Source: Baffinella frigidus
Taxonomy: Eukaryota; Cryptophyceae; Cryptomonadales; Baffinellaceae
Assembly (NCBI GenBank): GCA_026770585.1
Contig: MU646549.1
Location: 402,262-441,995 of the forward strand
Direction: 5' to 3'
DNA length: 39,734 bases
Both the position numbers and the translations under genes were made by a program. The notes below the pieces were generated by a model. That model was not told where the DNA came from and searched no databases. It worked only from the letters and a program-made list of their open reading frames with translations. Of the stretch, positions 1 to 10,200 are shown piece after piece; position 1 is the first letter of the stretch; every line of letters begins with the position of its first letter.

Positions 1-470
1 GAAAACCGAAACCGTAGACCCGAAACCCGAAACCCGAAACCCGAAACCCGAAACCGTAGACCCGAAACCCGAAAACCGAAACCGTAGACCCGAAACCCGA
101 AAATCGAAACCCGAAACCCGAAACCGTAGACCCGAAGCCCGAAACCCGAAGCCCGAAACCGTAGACCCGAAACCCGAAGCCCGAATCCCGACTCCCGACT
201 CCCGACTCCCGACTCCCGACTCCCCGACTCCCCGGATCCCCGGATCCCCGGATCCCTAAACCCGAAACCCGAAACCCGAAACAGTACACCCGAAACAGTA
301 GACCCGAAGCCTGAAACCCGAAACCTTAGACACGAAGCCCGAAAAACGAAAAACGAAACCCGAAACCCGAAACCTGAAACCCGAAACCCGAAACCGTAGA
401 CCCGAAACCCGAAACCCGAAACCCTGAACCCGAAACCCGAAACCCGAAACCCGAAACCCGAAACCCAGGT
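1..470. repeat. Degenerate CCCGAAA-type tandem array
   Basis: A 7-bp CCCGAAA repeat with variants (CCGTAGA, CCCGACT, CCCGGAT), telomere-like in length but not the CCCTAAA unit. It is cut by the window edge. Confidence 0.9.
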
Positions 471-556
471 CCTCGAGCTTCTCGCGGGCGTCAAATCTTC
501 CTGCAAGTGAAGCCCTTCGGATTTAAGGGTTAGGGGTTAGGGGTTTGGGATTGGGT

Positions 557-660
557 TATCCCTCAAGTGGCGAGCAGGCTCATACGCCCTACGGTATGGC
601 CCTAGAACCTGCCTAGGGCGAGTTAGGGCGAATGTTCGCCCGTCCGCCACTTGAGGGATA
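557..660. mobile_element. MITE, TATCCCTTAAGTGG family (copy 1)
   Basis: Ends TATCCCTCAAGTGGCGA and its complement around a CCTAGG/CCCTACGGTAGGG-type core. Confidence 0.8.
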
Positions 661-692
661 GCCCCCCCACTTAGCAGGCACCGGTGACTTCG

Positions 693-755
693 GGAAACCG
701 GGAAACCGGGAAACCGGGAAACCGGGAAACCGGGAAACCGGGAAACCGGGAAACC
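693..755 (+). repeat. Tandem CGGGAAAC repeat
   Basis: About eight perfect 8-bp units, bordered by non-repetitive sequence. Confidence 0.9.
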
Positions 756-859
756 GACAAAGTTGATTGTCACCCGGAAAACACGCCGCCAAAAGTCAGC
801 ACCCCCCCCCCCGAAAATCCGAGTGGGGGGGCACCGGCGGCTGCTAAGTGGATGCCTCT

Positions 860-962
860 CGCATAACAAAAACGTCTTCCCCCTAGACCGCCATAGGGCC
901 CTAAGCATAGGCCTACTGTAGGGTCCTAGGGGGTGGCGCCTTCTTATGAGCGGGGTTACTCG
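860..962. mobile_element. Partial MITE, CTCATAAGAAACCGCC family
   Basis: The right end (CTTATGAGCGGGGTTACTCG) and core are present; the left end is diverged. Confidence 0.5.
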
Positions 963-1343
963 CAATTAAGGACAATGGGCACGCACCGGATTTTTTGAAG
1001 AGTGGACCTTAATAAATCAAGGACCGCAAGAGACCCACAGTCTGGCTGCGTGCCTTGCCATGCTAGATTCGGAAGGAATAAAGGATTTCTTCTGACCAGC
1101 GTTCAACCCACGCCAGATTGAAGGTGGGCCTTGATTTTTTCAAACCGTGTCAAGACACGGTCTCCACTTTTGAAAACCAATGTCTTGAAGGGGAAATTGA
1201 CTTTTGGCGACGGGGAAATTGACTTTTGGAAATTGACACCTTCCAAGACTCTGGCGTGGACGGCGGTTCCGTGGAGAAATCCCCGGGATGTTGACTTTTT
1301 CGATTGACCGTGGAATTTCATCCGGGCGAGTATTTGTGATGAA

Positions 1344-1503
1344 TATGTGAGCGGAGATCTCCAATGCGATTTTTCAATGAAAATTACTACACAAATGGAT
1401 TTTTCGGTCACGTGACACGTGACGGCCACGTCCCAACTAAAACGGGTAGTAATTTTCGTCGAAAATGCTTTTAAAATGGATCGGAGATCCCCGCTCACAT
1501 ATT
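1344..1503. mobile_element. MITE with TTACTACACA core
   Basis: Ends TATGTGAGCGGAGATCTCC and GGAGATCCCCGCTCACATA; inner arms AAAATTACTACACA and TAGTAATTTTCGTC. Confidence 0.75.
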
Positions 1504-2309
1504 AATCATAAATACTCACCCCGCGATTATTTTTGAACATCACTTTTTCTTTCTTGAACGTCCTTTAGGTCCTTTAGGTTTTAATTTCGCCCAACATAGC
1601 CCAACGAACCAAACGAGAACGCTGTAGGGGCCTGTTTAAATGTGGGATGTTCAGATTTGTACCAGTCACGTCCCGGAGCTTGCACAAAATATGGCAACTC
1701 CCCTTTTAGCCGGGCAAAAAAACGCTGTAAGACAGACACGAGGTTGTTCAATATTATCCGAAATCCGTGATCATTTTTATAATGATCACGGATTCCGCAT
1801 AGAAAGACGACGTTTCTATTCGTTTGAGAGGCATAAGTCTTTTAACATATTCTGGAATGTTTTTTTCTTCTTCGACACATCCTTTTAAACCCTTTTTCGG
1901 CCGCACATTTAAAATCGTCATCTGCCCTCAAGGTTTTAAATAGGCTCATGCACAAGTTCGAAAATGCATTCTCGAGTGGACACGCCCTTCCGTAGAAAGC
2001 ACCGCAGAGAAAAAAAAATTGCTCTGCACTGGAGAGCTCAACGCGATCCCAAATTAGGGTGAACCCGACGCAGTCGCCCGCGGTCGCGAGCGGCACAAGG
2101 ACGGGGCCCAGCCGAGAGATTGATAATTTATTGCCAAACAACCAGCGTCAGCGCCGCACATTCTACGCATTGTGCCACTTACTATACCCCGTGTCGGCCG
2201 CTCATACGAGCATTTCCCGGATGGGTTCTAACTCCACCTCCTACAGGCCCATCCGAGCCTCTGCACTGGAGAGCTGAATGTGACCGAAGGCAAAAACACT
2301 TTTCCTGCA

Positions 2310-2437
2310 GATCTTTGCCACGGAAAGGCGTGTCGTTGGGCTATGGTGGGCGAAATCGTTTCTCTGGCTCTAGGTCCTTGAGGTTTTGATTTCGCCCAAT
2401 ATAGCCTAACGACACGCCTTTCCGTAGAAAAGATCTG
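2310..2437. mobile_element. Inverted repeat, GGCGTGTCGTTGGGC family
   Basis: Arms AGATCTTTGCCACGGAAAGG and CCTTTCCGTAGAAAAGATCT. Partial copies lie near 6430, 11310-11400, 22200-22270 and 22420-22480. Confidence 0.7.
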
Positions 2438-2536
2438 CGGAACGCCGGACCTGGTTACTGATCACTGAATCTACTGAAGAGGATTTCGCCGTTGTTGCCT
2501 AGCCCGTGCCTTTGCCAGACTATGATCGGTCCATGT

Positions 2537-2640
2537 TATCCCTTAAGTGGCCATAGGGTGAATATTCGCCCTAACTCGCTCTAGGCAGGTCCTAGGGCCC
2601 TACGGTAAGGCGTATGCGCCTACTGGTCACTTAAGGGATA
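2537..2640. mobile_element. MITE, TATCCCTTAAGTGG family (copy 2)
   Basis: TIR TATCCCTTAAGTGGCCA, palindromic core CCTAGGCAGGTCCTAGGGCC. Confidence 0.85.
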
Positions 2641-2900
2641 CCCCGCTCAGTCTGTCTCCGAGGGACGCTCTTATCGCGTATCGTGATCCTTTAGGTCCTT
2701 CAGGTTCTTCGAGCTCCCAACATAGGCGGACACCGGAAATTGTGCCATGGGATCCCGTTGAGTATCTTGGCAGGGTTCCTGGAAACTTCATGCTGCCTGG
2801 ACCCTGATCCGTAAATCCTAATCCATAAGCCCTGTAACCTAAACCCTAAACCCCGAAACCTAAGATCCGGCTGTTCCGCGTGGAGATAGCCGATCTAATA

Positions 2901-3027
2901 CGGAAACACTTATAATTTATTAAATGGATTCAATGAAATTTACTACACAGAACGATCTTTATTAAATAGTAAAGCAACCGCGTAGTAAGTTCCATTGAAA
3001 TCAGGTTTATAGATTATAAGTGTTTCC
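2901..3027. mobile_element. MITE, GGAAACACTT family (copy 1)
   Basis: Ends GGAAACACTTATAATTTAT and ATTATAAGTGTTTCC; the core has TTTACTACACAGAACGA. Confidence 0.85.
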
Positions 3028-3194
3028 ATATGAGATCTCCCCGCAGAAGGCATGCTCCCCGCGGAACTTGTTTCTCGCTCGGAGATCCAACTTTGCTGTG
3101 GAGATGCGCTGCTTGCACGAGGACCAAGCGACGCACGCTGCTCAGGAGCAGTGTCTTGGTCCCTCGAAATCGACGCTGCTTGCACGTTACTCAC

Positions 3195-3269
3195 CGAGGT
3201 GGTGGCCGCTTCACCCACCCCTGGTGGATTTATTGGAACTCGCGTAATCGCTCGGCTGATGGCCTTATC
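3195..3269 (-). CDS. Candidate internal exon, minus strand
   Basis: 75 nt bounded by CAG and a consensus GTGAGT donor, open only in phase 0 (AISRAITRVPINPPGVGEAA). It could belong to a gene downstream of the AKR gene. No homology recognised and no partner exons found. Confidence 0.25.
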
Positions 3270-3959
3270 CTGCAACACGGAAAGCCTCTGAGCTTCGCTT
3301 AACAAAAAGCTTCTGAGCTTCGCTTATGCGACCAACACTCGAAACACTGTTAAACACTTAGTGTTTCGAGTGTTCCTTCAGGTCCTTTAGGTTCTTCGAG
3401 CTCCCAACATAGGCGGACACCGGAACGTATCCTGCAGAAAGGCCGTGCTTCCTTTCGGATCACATCAGCCCCCCCGTTGCAGAAGGATCGCGGCAGAAAC
3501 CGGCTAAAGGGTATCCTCATCGGGCGTTTGAGTTAGACCAAAGAGGTACAGGCTCGCACACACACCAGGACCAAGTCGGCTGAAGGCCCATATGGTATCC
3601 CATCGTTAGGCTCACAGGAGCTCCAACCACGGATACCTCAGATGTCAAACCAAACAAATGTAGAGGTTTCCCCCAATGTATGGAAGTCAGCAAAGATAAG
3701 GGAGAGAGACAGGTGGGTATGTAGAGGGTTCCCCCAATGTACGGAGGTCATCACAGTTAAGGGCAATCCAAGCGTCAAAGGACTTTGGTCGCATTTTGCC
3801 TGTCTTCCATTTGGAACGACGTCCGAGTTGTTTTTCACTCCCTTTCCCCCTTTTTCTCCATAGATGTCCCCCACCCTTCCCAGGAATCGGGTTTTCATCC
3901 AAAAACATTCCGGGTGAGTGAAAAAATTACTACGCGCGGTGGACCCAATTGTTTTCCCT

Positions 3960-4046
3960 CTCCGGGGGTCGAACTCGGGTCTCGCGTGACAGGGCTCATA
4001 ACCTGAGAAGATAATCCTTTCCCTTAACCACTGAGCTAACCTTCCA
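3960..4046 (-). other. tRNA-like element (possible tRNA-derived SINE or tRNA relic)
   Basis: On the minus strand, TTAGCTCAGTGGTTAAGG looks like a polymerase III A box/D arm and GAGTTCGACCC like a B box/T arm, about 60 nt apart. The acceptor stem does not pair and the anticodon loop is poor, so this is not called a functional tRNA. Confidence 0.4.
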
Positions 4047-4317
4047 GATGGACTCCGTGACCAAAAGGGACATGGAGACACACCGGTCTCCGGGGAGTAT
4101 ATCTTCTCTCACCCCCCCACTCGATGGCCGAGCGCTTCTTGTGTTTCATTAGCCAACCTTGAGGAACCGGCCGCTAAATGGCTGGACATTTCTGGCCCCC
4201 AAAGGTGCATGCCCCTCAAGGAAACAGGGGATTGTGGCCGCCTGTGCCCAATCGAGATTGGGTAACCCGGTTACCGCCGGTACCTGTGAATCGGCCGAGA
4301 ACTGGTAACGGTACAGG

Positions 4318-4434
4318 GGCACCTCGCTCATAAGAAACCGCCCCCCTCTAGAGGACCCTATAGTAGGGCTATGCCTAGGGCCCTATGGGGGTCCTATGGG
4401 GGGGCCAGTTTCTTATGAGCGAGGTACCCCTGTA
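4318..4434. mobile_element. MITE, CTCATAAGAAACCGCC family
   Basis: Arms ACCTCGCTCATAAGAAACCG and TTTCTTATGAGCGAGGTACC around GGACCCTATAGTAGGG. Confidence 0.8.
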
Positions 4435-4845
4435 ACCGGACCTCGCTCAGGTACCAAGTTACCCCCATCCCTGCATTCAGGACCTATCCTCATTTTTTTC
4501 TCTCTGAATTCACCGATCGCGTCCGTTGACTCCTTTCGGAAAGAATAAGTGCAGGTCTGGACTGGACACTTTTGTCAAATTATGCTCACCCCAGGAGAAT
4601 TCGAGGGTTATCCCTGCCTCGTTCTTGGAAAGTTACCTCGTTTTGATCAACTTTTGGCGGGAAGTGCACGGGCTTGCAACAATCCGTGCTTCTAAGTTCA
4701 GAGTTCCAAGTTTTGTCCTTCTCCTCTCCCTGGTCTGGTCCTACTTATCTCCTTCACGACCTGCCCGTCATGACATTTTAATAAACCTCGCCCCCCCTCC
4801 CCATTCCCCACCCCCGTCTAAATGACCCTCTAAGGGCCCTGCAAG

Positions 4846-4942
4846 AAATTCCGTGGCCAAGACTTGATGGACCTGAAAGAGGAGCTACCGGCACTCATGC
4901 TGGAACCGCGGCCTGACAAGCTCCGAGACCCCACGGTCGACG
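4846..4942 (+). CDS. Candidate internal exon of an unknown plus-strand gene
   Basis: After a pyrimidine-rich tract and an AG, 97 nt stay open and read like protein (LMDLKEELPALMLEPRPDKL and flanks) up to a GT donor. A MITE begins 26 nt later. No partner exons were found; the family is unknown. Confidence 0.35.
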
Positions 4943-4968
4943 GTGGTGCTAGGGGAGACGCAGCTCCG

Positions 4969-5072
4969 TATCCCTTAAGTGCCCATGCCGCCAAATTTGA
5001 CGGCCAAGAGGTCCTAGGCAGGTCCTAGGGCCCTACCGTAGGGCGTATGCGCCTACTGGCCACTTGAGGGAT
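4969..5072. mobile_element. MITE, TATCCCTTAAGTGG family (copy 3)
   Basis: TIR TATCCCTTAAGTGCCCA and GGCCACTTGAGGGATA, with the same core as the other copies. Confidence 0.8.
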
Positions 5073-5314
5073 ACGCGAGGTACCCATTGACAACGTTTCA
5101 CGGCACGAGGGTGGGGTCCCACGCCGCACCTGAGACCTGTTCAAGGGGCGAGGGTTCAAAGTTGATGGCTGCGAGTTGAAACTTTATGCTGCAGGGTTAA
5201 GAACTCACGATTTTGAACTGTGAGTTCAGACCTCAAGGTTCGGGGTTTACAGTCTGGGGTTTGGGGTTCAGAGTTTGGAGCGGTGATTTATCGGAGCAAG
5301 ATGAATGTGGGGGT

Positions 5315-7121
5315 TTATGGGGTGGGGTGAACATCGCTGAGCCCCCATCCATCCGTGCGCCCAAGAGCCCCCGTCTTCAGCCCCTCCTCGCACTGTTTTG
5401 TGGTTTGCGGTTTAGGGTTTAGGATTTAGGGTTTCGTGTTTCGTGTTTCGCGTTTCGCGTTTCGTATTTCGTGTTTGGGGTTTGGGGTTTGGGGTTTGGG
5501 GTTTGGGGTTTGGGGTTTGGGGTTTGGGGTTTGGGGTTTGGGGTTTGGGGTTTTGGGTCTCGGGTAAACCAGATCGAAGCCAACAGGCCAAGGGGCCAAG
5601 TATCCTGCTTTGGAGAGCGCCGCGCAGACTGCCGCCATCTGCATTTCATACGGAAACACTTTTAATTTAAACAACTTCGGTAATGAAATTTACTACACAG
5701 AACGAGTTTTACTAGTAATATTAAAGCAAACGTGTAGTAATTTTCATCGAAATCTGGTTTTTTGAATTAAAAGTGTTTCCACATTACATTCGAGAGTTCT
5801 TTTCTCATTCAACTAGTTTTTGTAATGACAGTTTCTATGCACCTGCTTTACTCTGATTGGTATGGTCCTTCTGTGCAGCAACGTGCATTACAACAAAAAT
5901 GTACTAAACGATTCCCCGGATTGGCATCGACGAAACGATGGACGAGAGGGCCCTCAGAAGGAAAGAGACTTTTATTGAACTATGACGTCGGACCGTCAAC
6001 GTAAGGCGTCCAGACAGGGCTCGAACTAAGTGCTTCTTAAAGGACCTACGATACTGAATGTACAACCGAAGGGCCCTCGCCACTGGACGGAAGCATTCTG
6101 GCGCCAGCTTGCAGGAGGGGGCAGCTCGCTTTCAAACCTTATCTCAAAAAAGGAGTTCTAAAACTCGTTTTCTGAAAGGTTTAGGTTCCATTGTGGGGTC
6201 GCTTCCTTGCGCCCATCAAAGAACGCCCCTCACCAGAACCTCATCCGGGGAAATCTATTTTCCCTTCAATTTCTGGAGATGCAAATTACTTCACAGGTGC
6301 GTCTTATTAGTAATATCAAAGCATTTGTGTAGTAAACTTCGTTGTCAGAAAATGAAAGAAAAATAGAGTTCCCCGGATCAAACCGTACCGTACGCCTGTG
6401 TCTGGGGCCCTCCAGTGGTCCTGGGGCAGATCTTTTCTACGGAAGGGCGTGTCGTTGGGCCATGTTGGGAGCATTTAAAACCTCAAGGACCTAAAGGGAG
6501 GAAGGGCGCGCCTGTGAGCTAGGTAGTCCCTCCACAGACCCTAAACGCCAACCACCACCTCCTGAACCCTGATTACACCTACGTTCTTTAGAGACAGAAC
6601 TCACGCCGTTGAGGTGTTGGGATTGAGGCTGGTTGTCCGGGCTTGGTGGGACTGGATGCACCGCGGCCATTGGGGGGGACGGCGGGGGTCCCCGCAGACG
6701 CTTTCGGTGTCATGCGCGAGCGCCCACGCTCCATCCCGCGCCACAGTTGACGTATGTGCACCGCAAACCCAGCGTGTCAACATGCGAATGGTCTGACAGT
6801 CGCCCCGCGTGAGGCAGAGTGAAGCCGAACCCACGCAGGGCCCTTCGGGGGGGGGTTCCAGGGTCGCCCTTTGAGCCATTGGATCGCCCTTGAAGCCGTT
6901 TTCTTCCCAAAATTGACTTTTGAATACCGTTTCCCTCAAAAAATTGACTTTGGAATACTCCCCCCTCCAGCCCTGCGTGGATCTAACGGGCGGCATGAGT
7001 CGAAGGAGTCGGGTGCACTCGAAACCCTACACCCTCCCCTCCCCGAAAGGTTGAAGGCTAACGAGGAGCACCGCGGGCGGGGCTCTCTGACTCTCTCTCG
7101 CTCTCTCTCTCGCTCTCTCCC

Positions 7122-7165
<44 letters not shown>

Positions 7166-7248
7166 CTCTCCCTTCTCTCTGTCTCTCTCTCTCTCGCGCT
7201 CTCTCCCTTCTCTGTCTCTCTCTCTCGCTCGCTCGCCCGCTCTCTCTC

Positions 7249-7280
<32 letters not shown>

Positions 7281-10200
7281 CTGTACCGCGGGCGGAGCGT
7301 TCTCTCGGACGGCAGGGGAGTCCGCAGGCGCTTTGGGGGTCACTAGGAACCCACGCGCCAGCGACCAGGCGATCAACACCTGCAAGCCAGACCCAGCTCA
7401 CTTTCGAGTTTCATGATGCCTTTGTCGGTGCCCCCCGTAACGAACCACGCATCCACAGAGTTCGAGACCTGTGACCTCCATCATGTCAGACTTGACGTAG
7501 TATTTTCATTTCCGGTGCGGGCTCGTTCTTGAGGCTCATAGACATTGTATCACTCAACTCAAGGCTAAAGGGCCTATCTAGGACCTGTATCGAGAGCAAT
7601 TAAGAAGAAGAAGAGAAGATTTTCGAGCAGTGTGAAACGTCTTGTTCTCGCTGGGTAGAACGTCTTGATCTTGGAGAGTGGAGATCAGCACCTGCAAGCC
7701 AGACCCAGCTCACATTCATAGGCTAACGGCCTGAAAATGGGGTAGTTAGGCCTACGGGATTGCCTAGGACCTCCTACCGTAGGCCGAGGGATCCTAGGAC
7801 CAAAAAGTCTCGGCCTACGGTAGGATGTCCTAGGCAATGCCGTAGGCCTAACTACCCCATTTTCAGGCCGTTACCCTAATAGCTTTCGAGCAGTGTGAAA
7901 CGTCTTCTTCTTGCTGGGTAGCACGTCTTGATCTTGGAGTGTACAACGTCGTGTTCTCGGAGTGTGAACCGCGTGAAACACGTCTTGGCCTACGTGCCGA
8001 GGAATCTGGTACAAAAGCAGGAATCTGGTACAAAAGAACAGCGAAAAGGATAGCTGCTGTGGAGTGGATCCTGGTTTCCGAGCGCAGAAGGCTGGATCTC
8101 ATACGCCGAGGAACCCCCCGCGTGAGCGACCAAACTTTCAGCGCCTACGTCTTGGCCTACGTAAACGCAAAAGTTCAGCCAGAGTCCTTCACCTTCACCG
8201 GATTAGTTGTACACCGATGTAGGGTGAGAACTGCAGGGGACCAGACAGCTGCATACGCAAACACTTATGATTTATAGACTGGATTTCAATCAAAATTACT
8301 ACACGTTTGCTTTAATATTACTACTAAAGATCGTTTTGTGTAGTAAATTTCATTGAATCCAGTTTATAGATTACAAGTGTTTGCGTATGAGATCCTGGCA
8401 GTGCACAGAAGACAGGCCTAGACTCCACAGCAGGTGCCTCCGCCCACGCAGGGCCCTTCGGGGGGGTATTCCAGGGACGCCCTTTGAGCCATTGGGCCAC
8501 CCTTGGAGCCGTTTTCTTCCCAAAATTAACTTTTGAATACCGTTTCCCTAAAAAAATTGACTTTGGAATACTCCCACCTCCAGAGCCCTGCGTGGGACTG
8601 CCTGGAGGCACCCCCACTTGCGCGCCCCCGTCTTCCCCGAGCTTCAATCACGTCCCTCTGAATAATATTCGACCACGTCCCTCTGAATAATATTCGATCA
8701 CGTCCCTCTGAATAATATTCGTGAGGGAGTCGCCGCTGCATATCTGGTTCAAACGCCCCAAAAATACAAGAAGGCAAATTTACTGCAAGCTGTGGCAGCT
8801 CACCACGCAAGAGGGTACGGCACAGTGACCCACAGGAGAAATCGTAGAATTCTACTATTTCTTAAGTTCATAAGTGGACATTCTTCCCACAGAAAAACCG
8901 AAATTTCGGAAAGTCGTTACAAATTCCGTGTGAACTGGCTTGTTTTCCTAGGTCAGCCCTACACTCTTGCGTGGCAGGGACCATGTTGTACTGGTCTCTT
9001 GTAAAAATCCGAAACTCCAAAAAAGTAAAAGACCACCGATAACATGTATTGTACGGTTCGGGATTCAGGATACCGACAGCTAGCCACCAACAGACCACAC
9101 ATTCTGTTGTGGAAGGTGGCGTGAGAGACTGTTGATGATCCTGGACAAGGCCAACTTGTCCAGGATCGCTTTCACCCCGAGTTCGGGGTGCCCAAAACAG
9201 AATTAACCACCCGTAACATAGCACCAAATCGATTTTTCGTCCAAAAATCGATTTTTTTGACGTTCCTGACCTCCTCACCTCACGTTTTAAAAATCCGCGC
9301 GGAGCCCATTTCTACAATACGGTGGGCGAGTTCGGGGGTGTGCCTGCTGCGGAGTGCATCCCGCTTGCTCCGCGACAGCCTTGACGCGTCCCCAGTTCTT
9401 GGCGCCCGTCTGCCCGGAGAGCTTCGACCACGTCGAGGCCTGTCCACCGAAGGCTGGAAGTGTGACTATTTTAAAACAGGGGGGTTCTTTTACAAGCGAA
9501 GAAAAAAAAATGTGAAAATGTGTAGTAAATTTCACACAAGTAGGGGCGTTTGGTCACGTTAATGGGGGAATTTCCCCAGTGACGTGACCAAGCCTGCCCA
9601 TGACTGGTACTACGTTTAACAATCCCACATTTGAAATACTCCATCTTCCAGCCTCGAGTGGGTCCGGAGAATGCTTCGTGTTCGCTATTCAGGGTATTTC
9701 ATAGGAAATGGATACCGTTTTAATAGGAGAGGAGTAATTGTTTACAGGAACGGGACAAGGATTCTCTTAGCTGGGAGAAATCGTGTCCCTTAGCATCGTG
9801 TCCCTTAGCTGTTGAGTTTCCATGAGCAGCAGGAGCGCGCTCTGCTACGACTTTCACACGCCCCCAGTTTTTCACGCCCGTCTTGCCCGCGTGCTTTGAC
9901 CACGTCGATGCCTGAAAAGGAACAAGTATTTTGCAGAAAGCGGAAACGTTTTTGATAGAGAGGAGATACCCTTTCACAGGCTGTTATAGGAAAGAGAAAA
10001 ACGTTTTGATGGGAAAGGTCAATTTTTTTTCGTAGGCAAGGTGCACCCAGGTGCGCGCCCCCGTGTTAATAGGGTAACGGCCTGAAAATGGGGTAGTTAG
10101 GCCTACGGCATTGTCTAGGACCTGCTACCGTAGGCCGAGAATTTTTGGTCCTAGGATCCCTCGGCCTACGGTAGGAGGTCCTAGGCAATGCCGTAGGCCT

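Noticed and set aside
2120-2389. Open frames over 2.0-2.4 kb
   Set aside because: They overlap an inverted-repeat element on both strands and show no protein-like features.
6871-7416. Open frames of 124-181 codons over the CT tract
   Set aside because: Low-complexity translation of (CT)n; the coding content here is only the 93-nt AKR exon 11 on the minus strand.
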